Shown piece by piece: positions 43,922 to 51,320 of a stretch of 64,000 nucleotides of DNA. Every line of letters starts with the position of its first letter. Position 1 is the first letter of the stretch. The stretch spans positions 1 to 64,000 of the forward strand of contig JAOUDZ010000014.1 of assembly GCA_029858965.1 (NCBI GenBank), written 5' to 3'. The position numbers and the translations under genes are program-made. Origin of the DNA: Cyclobacteriaceae bacterium (lineage in GTDB: Bacteria; Bacteroidota; Bacteroidia; Cytophagales; Cyclobacteriaceae). Below the pieces are notes generated by a model. That model was given only the letters and a program-made list of their open reading frames with translations. It made no database searches and was not told the DNA's origin.

Positions 43922-45697
43922 ATGAGAAAAGTAGTCTACTCATTTCTAATCGCCGGCGCTTTGACCCTAGCGGGCTGTGCACTGCCCACGATGGTGAAAA
44001 TGTCTAAAGACCAACAGCTGACGGTTACCCCTAACCCGCTGGAAGTTCACAAGGATACTGTTGCCTTCGATATGGCAGCAAACCTTCCGGTAAAAATGTT
44101 AAAGAAAGGTACTGTTTACACTGTGAACACCTTCTATAAATCCGGCTCAAGCGAAGTTGCCCTCGACCCCATTCCCTTCAAGGCTGAAGACTATCCTAAC
44201 AGCAAAGTTGAGCAGCCTAAGGTTACGAAAAGCTTTTCCTTCCCATATCAGCCTTCCATGAAAACCGGAATGCTTGAAGTTGAAGGAGTAGCTTCAAAAG
44301 GAACAAAATCCAAAGTATCACCACGCCTTCCTGTGGCGACTGGTTTGATAACCACTTCTAAACTTGTTAAGCCTGTAGCCTTTGCCGCTTTTGCAGGACA
44401 TGGTTACAATAACCAGGAAGAGCTTGTACCCGTAATTATCCCTGACTTTATTTTTGAGCAAGGCAGATCTGTGCTTAGAACCAGCGAGATCAGAAGTGCT
44501 AAGGGTAAAGAACTTGATGCTTTCATTGCTTCAAAAAATGCAACACGTACCGTAACCATTACCGGTACACACTCTCCTGAAGGCGCGGAGCGCATAAACA
44601 GCAGGTTATCACCTGATCGTGCAGCAGCAATTGAAAAATTCTATCGCGCTCAGATGAAGAAATATGACTACATGGGAAAAGCTGATTCTATCAACTTTAT
44701 CCTGAAGCCGATTATCCAGGACTGGAACGAATTCAAAACTGAGCTTTCAAAATATGAAGGCATTTCTTCAGAGGAAAAAGCAGAATACCTGAATATTATT
44801 AATGCCGGTGGTACTTTCGAATCTCAAGAAAAAGAAATGCATAAACTGAAGACCTATCGCAAGGTTTTCAAGGACATCTATCCAATACTTAGAACAGCCA
44901 AGACTGAAATTCTGGTCGTAAAAGACAAGAAGAGTGATGCTGAAATTTCGGTATTATCCAAGCAGGTAACGCAAGGTTCTGTATCAGCAGACACACTTTC
45001 TTTCGAAGAAATGATGTATGCTGCAACGCTTACGCCTTCTTTGGAGGAAAAAGCGGCAATCTATGGCGCTGCCACAAAGAAAGGCTCTAACTGGAATGCA
45101 CATAACAATTTAGGCGCTGTTTACATCGCGCAGGCTATTGAAAATTCAGGCAGCGCGGCGGCGCTGGCAGACAAAGCCCTCGCGCAACTTGAGATTGCAG
45201 CGAAACTAAACGAAGCACCAGAAGTTCACGCCAATCTTGCTTCTGTAAACATGCTGAAAGGTAACGCGTATGCGGCCTATAATCATGCATCTAAAGCCCT
45301 TAACGCTGGTCTCCGTGGTGAGAATGCTGCGGGTGTAAATGGTGTTAAAGGAGCCGCTGAAATCGTGAAGGCGCAATACGCAGCTGCTGTAAGTTCTGAA
45401 TCTGCTGCGACAGATAACGCTGATAACCTTTTCAACAAAGGGTTGGCACAAGTACTGAACAAAGATTACCAAAATGCGATGACTTCATTCAAAGAAGCTA
45501 CTGCTAAAGACAGCAACCTCGCGATTGCATACTACGGCGCAGCCGTAGCCGCTGCCCGCCTCGGTAACGCTGACGGTGTCGTAAGCAACTTAACTAGCGC
45601 TGTAGGTAGCGACCCTTCCCTGAAGGAAGCTGCTTTAAGCGACCTTGAATTCGCAAAATTTTCAGCTTCTGAAAGCTTCAGAAATGCATTGAAATAA
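43922..45697 (+). CDS. Outer-membrane lipoprotein with OmpA-like and TPR regions
   Basis: The 591-residue protein has a lipoprotein signal (VVYSFLIAGALTLAGC, Cys19). A beta-rich part runs to about 170; an OmpA-like segment follows (VTITGTHSPEGAERINSRLS with DRAAAIEKFY, about 218-247). From about 380 to the end are tetratricopeptide-like helices rich in Ala (AHNNLGAVYIAQAIE; NADNLFNKGLAQVLNKDY). OmpA domains normally bind peptidoglycan and lie at the C-terminus; here the domain is central and the TPR part terminal. A strong promoter, a strong terminator and Ala-rich biased codon use point to high expression. I recognise no named family member. Confidence 0.82.
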   Translation: MRKVVYSFLIAGALTLAGCALPTMVKMSKDQQLTVTPNPLEVHKDTVAFDMAANLPVKMLKKGTVYTVNTFYKSGSSEVALDPIPFKAEDYPNSKVEQPKVTKSFSFPYQPSMKTGMLEVEGVASKGTKSKVSPRLPVATGLITTSKLVKPVAFAAFAGHGYNNQEELVPVIIPDFIFEQGRSVLRTSEIRSAKGKELDAFIASKNATRTVTITGTHSPEGAERINSRLSPDRAAAIEKFYRAQMKKYDYMGKADSINFILKPIIQDWNEFKTELSKYEGISSEEKAEYLNIINAGGTFESQEKEMHKLKTYRKVFKDIYPILRTAKTEILVVKDKKSDAEISVLSKQVTQGSVSADTLSFEEMMYAATLTPSLEEKAAIYGAATKKGSNWNAHNNLGAVYIAQAIENSGSAAALADKALAQLEIAAKLNEAPEVHANLASVNMLKGNAYAAYNHASKALNAGLRGENAAGVNGVKGAAEIVKAQYAAAVSSESAATDNADNLFNKGLAQVLNKDYQNAMTSFKEATAKDSNLAIAYYGAAVAAARLGNADGVVSNLTSAVGSDPSLKEAALSDLEFAKFSASESFRNALK

Positions 45698-45717
45698 TCA
45701 ACTCATTGGTTAAACAG

Positions 45718-45748
45718 AAAGCCCCGGTCAAAAGCCGGGGCTTTTTTT
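45718..45748 (+). terminator. Rho-independent terminator of the OmpA/TPR lipoprotein gene
   Basis: AAAGCCCCGG (45718-45727) pairs perfectly with CCGGGGCTTT (45735-45744), loop TCAAAAG, followed by more T (seven consecutive T in total). It starts 20 bp after the stop codon and precedes pdhB. Confidence 0.93.
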
Positions 45749-45834
45749 ATTGGCGATGGTTCAATAAATTCCTTCGAATTCTTTTATTCTGTAAATCCTG
45801 AGCCTATTTTTACGCACTTTCTGAAAAATATAAC

Positions 45835-46815
45835 ATGAGAGAAATCCAGTTTAGAGAAGCCCTTCGCGAGGCCTTGAATGAAGAAATGCGGAGAGATCCG
45901 AGTGTTTTCCTGATGGGTGAAGAAGTAGCGGAATATAACGGCGCTTATAAGGTGAGCCAGGGCCTCCTGGCAGAGTTTGGCCCTGAACGCGTCCTGGATA
46001 CCCCAATTTCTGAACTTGGCTTTGCAGGCATTGGCGTTGGCGCTGCCATGAACGGATTGCGGCCGATTATTGAGTTCATGACGTTTAACTTTTCTCTGGT
46101 GGCCATAGACCAGATTATTAACGCTGCGGCAAAGATCCATTCTATGTCTGGTGGACAATATAGCGCGCCGATGGTTTTTCGCGGACCAACAGGTAACGCA
46201 GGCCAACTCGGGGCACAACACTCGCAAAACTTTGAAAATTGGTTTGCCAATACCCCCGGCTTGAAAGTAGTCGTGCCTTCAAACCCATACGATGCGAAAG
46301 GATTATTGAAAACAAGTATACGCGACAATGATCCCGTTATATTCATGGAATCGGAAGTCATGTATGGCGATAAAATGGAAGTTCCTGAAGAGGAATATCT
46401 TATCCCAATCGGTGTTGCCGATATAAAGCATCCGGGCAACGATGTTACTATTGTTTCCTTCGGAAAAATTATGAAAGTAGCCCTGGCGGCGGCGGCAGAA
46501 CTTGAGAAAGAAGGAATCTCCGCCGAAGTGATTGACTTGCGAACCGTTCGCCCCATAGATTACGCTTCGGTAGTCGAATCCGTCAAAAAGACCAACAGAC
46601 TGGTTGTTGTTGAAGAAGCGTGGCCATTGTCTTCCATCGCCACCGAAATTACATACCATGTGCAAAGGCACGCCTTTGATTATCTTGATGCTCCCGTACA
46701 CCGCGTGAATAGCTTTGATGTTCCACTCCCCTACGCGCCGACGTTAATAGAAGCCATTCTTCCCAATGTCGAGAAAACGATAAAAGCTGTAAAGGCCGTC
46801 ATGTACAGAGACTAG
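45835..46815 (+). CDS. pdhB: Pyruvate dehydrogenase E1 component, beta subunit
   Basis: The 326-residue protein matches E1-beta of 2-oxo acid dehydrogenases: REIQFREALREALNEEMRRD (2-21), the TPP-contacting GEEVAEYNGAYKVSQGL with TPISELGFAGIGVGAA, and RGPTGNAGQLGAQHSQ. With E1-alpha it decarboxylates pyruvate and acetylates lipoyl-E2. E1-alpha is not adjacent, a common split in Bacteroidota. Branched-chain dehydrogenase E1-beta is the alternative, but the sequence has the pyruvate-type signatures. Confidence 0.93.
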   Translation: MREIQFREALREALNEEMRRDPSVFLMGEEVAEYNGAYKVSQGLLAEFGPERVLDTPISELGFAGIGVGAAMNGLRPIIEFMTFNFSLVAIDQIINAAAKIHSMSGGQYSAPMVFRGPTGNAGQLGAQHSQNFENWFANTPGLKVVVPSNPYDAKGLLKTSIRDNDPVIFMESEVMYGDKMEVPEEEYLIPIGVADIKHPGNDVTIVSFGKIMKVALAAAAELEKEGISAEVIDLRTVRPIDYASVVESVKKTNRLVVVEEAWPLSSIATEITYHVQRHAFDYLDAPVHRVNSFDVPLPYAPTLIEAILPNVEKTIKAVKAVMYRD

Positions 46816-46890
46816 GGATTAACAATTGCAGCGGTTAGCACAGGCCAGGAAACCGGACACGGACCAACCCCTTCATTCGGTAAATAGCTT

Positions 46891-47298
46891 TTACTTACAC
46901 CAAGCCTGCACTTTTTGTGATAGTGTGCTAAGGTAGGAACCGAAGGCAGGAACCTCAGAAGGTGAAAAGCCAAACTGCTCATGAAAGCATTTGGTGAAAT
47001 AGGAAGGACTGTTGAAGCCTACCTGGTAGGCAATCTCTGACGCGGTGGCGGAATTTTGCTTTAACAGATCATGGGCGCGTTGCATCCGAAATGACCGGAT
47101 AAACTGGTTGGGATCCTACCCAAGAAGCGCCGTTAACTTCCGGTGTAGCTGCGACCGGCTCATGCCTGTTTCATTCCCTAATTCTTCAACACCAAACTTT
47201 TCATCACCTATATGGAGTTCTACGTCTTCAATGATGCGATTCAGGAATTTTTCATCGGTTGAATTGATGGCGATATACTTTGGTTGGAAAACACCCAA
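46891..47298 (-). pseudogene. AraC-family DNA-binding domain interrupted by a stop codon
   Basis: Two minus-strand open pieces lie in the same frame, 47298-47116 and 47115-46891, separated by one TAG at 47116-47118. Read through, they form a complete AraC-type double helix-turn-helix: VEELGNETGMSRSQLHRKL, then TALLG-stop-DPNQFIRSFRMQRAHDLL, then SEIAYQVGFNSPSYFTKCFH. Family members usually have Gln at the stop position, so CAG to TAG is the likely lesion. The upstream part is also cut: an in-frame stop lies beyond a run of nine T, and no ATG starts the frame. It looks like the C-terminal part of a larger regulator. Confidence 0.75.
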
Positions 47299-47316
47299 GC
47301 CAGTTCGGCTTTTGCA

Positions 47317-47433
47317 ATGGCGGCAAAAAAAAATCTATTGGATATAAACGGAAGTATTTCTCGGCGTAAATTTACCTATCCAGCGGAAATACCATCGAAT
47401 CCATTATCGATGAAAGGCCTAAAAAACACATAG
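47317..47433 (+). other. 38-codon open frame ending at the GTG start of the TolB/TPR gene
   Basis: ATG at 47317 opens 38 codons ending in TAG at 47431-47433, whose last G is the first base of the GTG start codon of the next gene (TAGTG overlap). It may be a coupled leader peptide, the displaced N-terminus of the same gene after a frameshift, or chance. It overlaps no other called gene but is antisense to the region upstream of the AraC remnant. Confidence 0.3.
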
Positions 47434-49226
47434 TGCGGAAGGTGAAATCCAATAAAACGATAACCATCGCGATACTCCCGTTTGAAAATCTTTCAGCAGG
47501 GAATGAAATGGAGATCTTCTGCAGATCGTTCTGTATCGATTTGATCACCGAACTCTCCTATTTCCGCCAATTTCAAATTCTTGCGTATCAGTCAGTGATG
47601 AGCCTGGATGAGAAACCTGAACTCCTGAGTGAAAAACTCAGTGAATTAAACGTCGACTATCTAGTTCAGGGATCTTTCCGAAACCACAAAAATCAAATAC
47701 GTATTAATGCCCAACTATTTGAAAGCAAAGTCAACAGGTTGGTGTGGGGCAATCGGATTGAAGGAAAATTTTCGGATCTCATTAACCTGCAAGAACGTCT
47801 GTTAAAAGAAATTGTTGCATCTCTTCAGCAACAATTAAACTATGACCTGCTGAATCAGATAAAGCAAAAAAAGAATGTAACCTTAAAGGCATATGAGTAC
47901 TGGCTTTATGGCGTCGACGAACTAAAAAAAGGATCTGTAGCAAATGATAGCCAGGCACGCGCATTTTTCGAAAAGGCGTTGGCCCTTGAGCCACAATATT
48001 CTTTGGCTTACTCCGGGATGTCATTGACGTATTTCAATGAATGGAGCTGTCAACTTTGGGACCGCTGGGAATTAAGTCAAAATGGTGCTTCTGCTTGGGC
48101 GCAAAAGGCCATTGAATTGGATGAGCAAAATTACATTGCCGCCTATATCCTGGGGCGGGTATTCCTCTATGAAGGCGCCTATGAAAGTGCCGAGTATTAT
48201 TTGCGCAAATCGCTCACGCTTAATTCAAACGATCCCGAAAGCCTGATTCAAATAGCATCCTGCATGACCTACCTGGGATATGGAATTGAAGCCCTGCAGT
48301 TGTACGAAAAAACGCTCAAGTTGAATCCTGTTAATGCAGAAAACTACATCCCAATCGGTGCTTTTATAAACTTTGAGTTGGGAGAATATGACAAAGCCGT
48401 TGCCCTGGCTGTCAAAACGCGAATACGACGTTGGGTGGATACTGATGCTTTTTATGCAGCTATTTATTTCCATCTGGGAGACTTTGATCAAATGCTCAAC
48501 CACTGGTCTGCTTTCATTAGCGCTTTTAATAAAACCATCAACAAAGGAAATGAAGCTACCACCGAAGAAGCCGTAGCGTGGATGATGAATATTAACCCCT
48601 ATAAGCACGAAACCAATCTCCTGCCCTTTTGGGATCATATTACAAACAGAAAGATAAAGGGAAAAAAAGGTAAAGCGCTGCCTTTTGAGTATGACGGAAA
48701 TGGTATGAATGTATTTGAGAAGAGATCAGATTTATGGGAATATTGTTTTGATGGCAAGAAGGGCTACTTGGCAGAAGCCAAAGGGTTTCACGATATCTAT
48801 AAATTGATCATGAATCCAAGGCAGCCATTTCATTGCACAGAATTGATGGAAGTAGCTGTTGTGGAAGAAGGTACGCCATTAATAGACGCCGAGGCCAAGC
48901 GGCAATACCAGCAAAAGATTCGCGATATTCAAAAAGACATCTCAGAAGCGGAAGAATACAATGATTACGCCAGGAGTGCTCAACTTCATATGGCGTATGA
49001 GGAAGTGCTCAGCCACTTATCGAAGTCATTAGGCCTAAGGGGGGTTCCCCGTGAGAAAGGAAATACGGTTGAAAAGGCACGATCGGCAATAACCTGGCGA
49101 ATACGCAATTCAATATCGAAAATCGAAAAAGTAAATGCTCCCCTGGGCAAGCATTTCAGCAATTCCATCAAAACGGGCACATTCTGTGCTTACTCGCCAG
49201 AACAGGATATAGACTGGAACCAGTAA
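47433..49226 (+). CDS. TolB/FlgO-like plus TPR protein
   Basis: The 597-residue protein starts with a TolB/FlgO-like domain (TITIAILPFENLSAGNEMEI, about 9-28; LNVDYLVQGSFRNH; INAQLFESKVNRLVWGNRIE), followed by tetratricopeptide repeats from about 150 to 380 (SLAYSGMSLTYFNEWSCQL; AYILGRVFLYEGAYESAEYY) and a charged C-terminal region with a possible coiled coil (about 490-540). Such domains are often the output-side or sensory half of Bacteroidota regulators. No signal peptide is seen. The start is GTG; 22 further in-frame codons back to a TAA at 47367 lack an ATG, so the original N-terminus may be lost. It is divergent from the AraC remnant. Confidence 0.8.
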   Translation: MRKVKSNKTITIAILPFENLSAGNEMEIFCRSFCIDLITELSYFRQFQILAYQSVMSLDEKPELLSEKLSELNVDYLVQGSFRNHKNQIRINAQLFESKVNRLVWGNRIEGKFSDLINLQERLLKEIVASLQQQLNYDLLNQIKQKKNVTLKAYEYWLYGVDELKKGSVANDSQARAFFEKALALEPQYSLAYSGMSLTYFNEWSCQLWDRWELSQNGASAWAQKAIELDEQNYIAAYILGRVFLYEGAYESAEYYLRKSLTLNSNDPESLIQIASCMTYLGYGIEALQLYEKTLKLNPVNAENYIPIGAFINFELGEYDKAVALAVKTRIRRWVDTDAFYAAIYFHLGDFDQMLNHWSAFISAFNKTINKGNEATTEEAVAWMMNINPYKHETNLLPFWDHITNRKIKGKKGKALPFEYDGNGMNVFEKRSDLWEYCFDGKKGYLAEAKGFHDIYKLIMNPRQPFHCTELMEVAVVEEGTPLIDAEAKRQYQQKIRDIQKDISEAEEYNDYARSAQLHMAYEEVLSHLSKSLGLRGVPREKGNTVEKARSAITWRIRNSISKIEKVNAPLGKHFSNSIKTGTFCAYSPEQDIDWNQ

Positions 49227-49255
49227 TCGTTTGTCAGAAAACTCATCTACTTCCA

Positions 49256-49305
49256 TTGTAAGTTGAAAACTTACGCCTTTTAGGTTGTAATACTAAAACT
49301 TACAA
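49256..49305 (+). promoter_or_regulatory. Three AACTTAC repeats before the hydroxylase gene
   Basis: TTGTAAGTT (49256-49264) and AACTTAC (49268-49274) form an inverted repeat with a 3-base centre (GTAAGTT-GAA-AACTTAC), and AACTTACAA (49297-49305) repeats the right arm with its flank, ending 4 bases before the ATG at 49310. The last copy is placed where a ribosome or repressor would compete. This fits a dimeric regulator site, for instance of HxlR or MarR type, but no such gene is in the window. Confidence 0.6.
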
Positions 49306-49309
49306 GACC

Positions 49310-50071
49310 ATGCCAAATCCTATTGAAATCTTGCTGGACCCAGTTTCCCTGGGCATCATTGGAATTTATATTCTGTTGTACTTTTGGGAAACCTTCATTC
49401 CCAGGAGAAAAAACATGCCGATCATTAAATACGCAACCTTAAGGGGGCTGCTCTCTTTTATCGTACTATTTTACCTGAGCACATACCTGCCGATCCTCAC
49501 GGATGCTTATTTGACAACCTATCAATTGCTTGACCTCTCTTCGTTTAATCCCTGGGCTCAGGTTATTATCGGACTGTTTTTTTATCAATTCATGCTGTAC
49601 CTGTGGCACCTGGTGATGCACAAATCAGATACCTTGTGGAAAGTATTTCATCAAATGCATCACAGTGCTGAAAGGATGGATATTCCCAGTACGTTTTACT
49701 TCAGCCCTATGGATATGATTGGCTTCACGCTGCTGGGCAGTGTTTGTTTCGCACTGGTTATTGGACTCTCGCCGCAAGCCATTACTATTATAGTACTGGT
49801 CTTGAATTTTCTGAGCATGTTTCAGCATGCGAATATCAAAACACCCCGTTGGCTTGGTTATTTCATCCAGCGGCCAGAACAACATGGTCTCCATCACGCA
49901 CGCGGCATACACCAATACAATTACGCAGACTTTCCTATTTATGACTTCATGTTTGGCACCTTCAAAAATCCGGAAGATTACCAGGGAGAGAACGGTTTCT
50001 ATGATGGCGGATCTGCCAGGGTATTGGATATGCTGCTGTTTCGAAATATTGCAAAGCAAGGACAAAAATAA
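49310..50071 (+). CDS. Sterol desaturase/fatty acid hydroxylase-superfamily membrane protein
   Basis: The 253-residue protein has about five hydrophobic segments and the di-iron histidine clusters of the superfamily: HLVMH near 100-104, HQMHH near 114-118 and HGLHH near 191-195, plus QHANIKTP near 172. Members use O2 and two irons to hydroxylate or desaturate lipids in the membrane. Substrate is unknown. The homocysteine methyltransferase-family gene starts 6 bases after its stop, so the two form an operon. Three AACTTAC repeats precede the start. Confidence 0.9.
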   Translation: MPNPIEILLDPVSLGIIGIYILLYFWETFIPRRKNMPIIKYATLRGLLSFIVLFYLSTYLPILTDAYLTTYQLLDLSSFNPWAQVIIGLFFYQFMLYLWHLVMHKSDTLWKVFHQMHHSAERMDIPSTFYFSPMDMIGFTLLGSVCFALVIGLSPQAITIIVLVLNFLSMFQHANIKTPRWLGYFIQRPEQHGLHHARGIHQYNYADFPIYDFMFGTFKNPEDYQGENGFYDGGSARVLDMLLFRNIAKQGQK

Positions 50072-50077
50072 ACTAAT

Positions 50078-51025
50078 ATGAAAATGAATACGGAGAATAA
50101 CCCTTTTACCAGTGACCTCTATCTTACAGATGGCGGAATGGAAACGACGCTTATATTTCACTACGGAATGGAATTAAGACTTTTTTCAGCATTCGAGTTG
50201 CTTTTGAATGAGACAGGCACAGCAGCGCTTAAACGATACTATAAACCATACCTGGATTTAGCAGAATTGAATGGAACAGATTTTATTCTGGAAACCCCTA
50301 CGTGGAGGGCAAGCGCTGATTGGGGTCACAGGCTTGGGTATTCGCCGCAAGAAATGGAATCAATCAATAAGGACGCCGTTCAATTTATGCGAACAATCAA
50401 AGCAGAACGGAACTTACCCAACGATATCCTGATCAGCGGTAATCTTGGCCCGCGCGGTGATGGATATAGCCCGGGAGTAAGGATGGATATTGTAGCGGCA
50501 TGTGAATACCACCTTGCACAAATAAAAGCATTTGCGCTGGCCGATGTGGATGTAGTAACCGCATTAACCATTAACTATATCGATGAGGCCGTAGGTATAC
50601 TCAAGGCCGCCAGGACCCTCAATATTCCGGCCGTTATTTCTTTTACATTGGAAACAGATGGATCGCTTCCGAGTGGCGAGCCACTTAAAGAAGCCATTGA
50701 AAAAACCGATGATTTGACAGATCATTACGCAAGCCACTATATGATAAATTGTGCACACCCAACCCATTTTAAGACAGTATTAGACACCAATGAAAGGTGG
50801 AAGAACCGAATTCAGGGTATCAGGGCCAATGCCTCTACCAAGAGCCATTCCGAACTTGACGAGTCCACCGTACTGGATGAAGGGGATAAACATGCCCTTG
50901 CGAATGATTATTCGGCCCTGCACAATATCCTACCCCACCTTCGGGTAATTGGCGGATGTTGTGGTACAGACCATACCCACATTGCAGCAATTGCGAAGAA
51001 GCTATCAAAAGCATTACCCAAATAA
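50078..51025 (+). CDS. Homocysteine S-methyltransferase-family protein
   Basis: The 315-residue protein is a TIM-barrel zinc methyltransferase. The zinc cysteines are seen in MINCAHP (about 224) and GGCCGTDHTHI (about 294-304), and the N-terminus has LTDGGMETTL and FILETPTWRAS. Relatives move methyl from S-methylmethionine or betaine to homocysteine; close homologues in other bacteria act on diverse methyl donors, so the donor is open. It is coupled to the hydroxylase gene, an unusual pairing. Confidence 0.87.
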   Translation: MKMNTENNPFTSDLYLTDGGMETTLIFHYGMELRLFSAFELLLNETGTAALKRYYKPYLDLAELNGTDFILETPTWRASADWGHRLGYSPQEMESINKDAVQFMRTIKAERNLPNDILISGNLGPRGDGYSPGVRMDIVAACEYHLAQIKAFALADVDVVTALTINYIDEAVGILKAARTLNIPAVISFTLETDGSLPSGEPLKEAIEKTDDLTDHYASHYMINCAHPTHFKTVLDTNERWKNRIQGIRANASTKSHSELDESTVLDEGDKHALANDYSALHNILPHLRVIGGCCGTDHTHIAAIAKKLSKALPK

Positions 51026-51320
51026 ATCCTCTATGTTGGGCAACTACCACCTGCTCCTGCATGAGTCCGATGATTTCGGTCCCCTGCACTAGCATACGCT
51101 GTGTGCTCATCTTTAAGACATGTCTGACAACAAACAATACGGTGTAACGCTTTCGTTCCCGGTATAATCGTAACTTGAAGCTATGATTGTATACCCTGGC
51201 AACAGGGCGGTAAAATTTCTTTTCCCGGGCCTGTCTTTTGATGACTGCGCATGGATAAGATGTTTCAGGGAAGAGGAAATCCCATCATTTGATCGAGACA
51301 GCATGATCATGTAGCACAAT
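51026..51320. other. 295-bp gap before the tandem hydrolase gene
   Basis: I see no terminator or clear -7 box. A 43-codon frame (51183-51314, MIVYPGNRAVKFLFPG...) ends 6 bases before the hydrolase ATG and could be a small coupled gene, but its sequence matches nothing I know and it is too short to call. Confidence 0.3.

Noticed and set aside
45945-46556. 203-codon minus-strand frame opposite pdhB
   Set aside because: It is the antisense shadow of a clearly identified E1-beta gene; its low-complexity Pro/Ala/Ser sequence is typical of such shadows.
51183-51314. 43-codon frame just before the tandem hydrolase gene
   Set aside because: Position is suggestive of coupling, but the sequence is too short and unlike anything I know; conservation would be needed.
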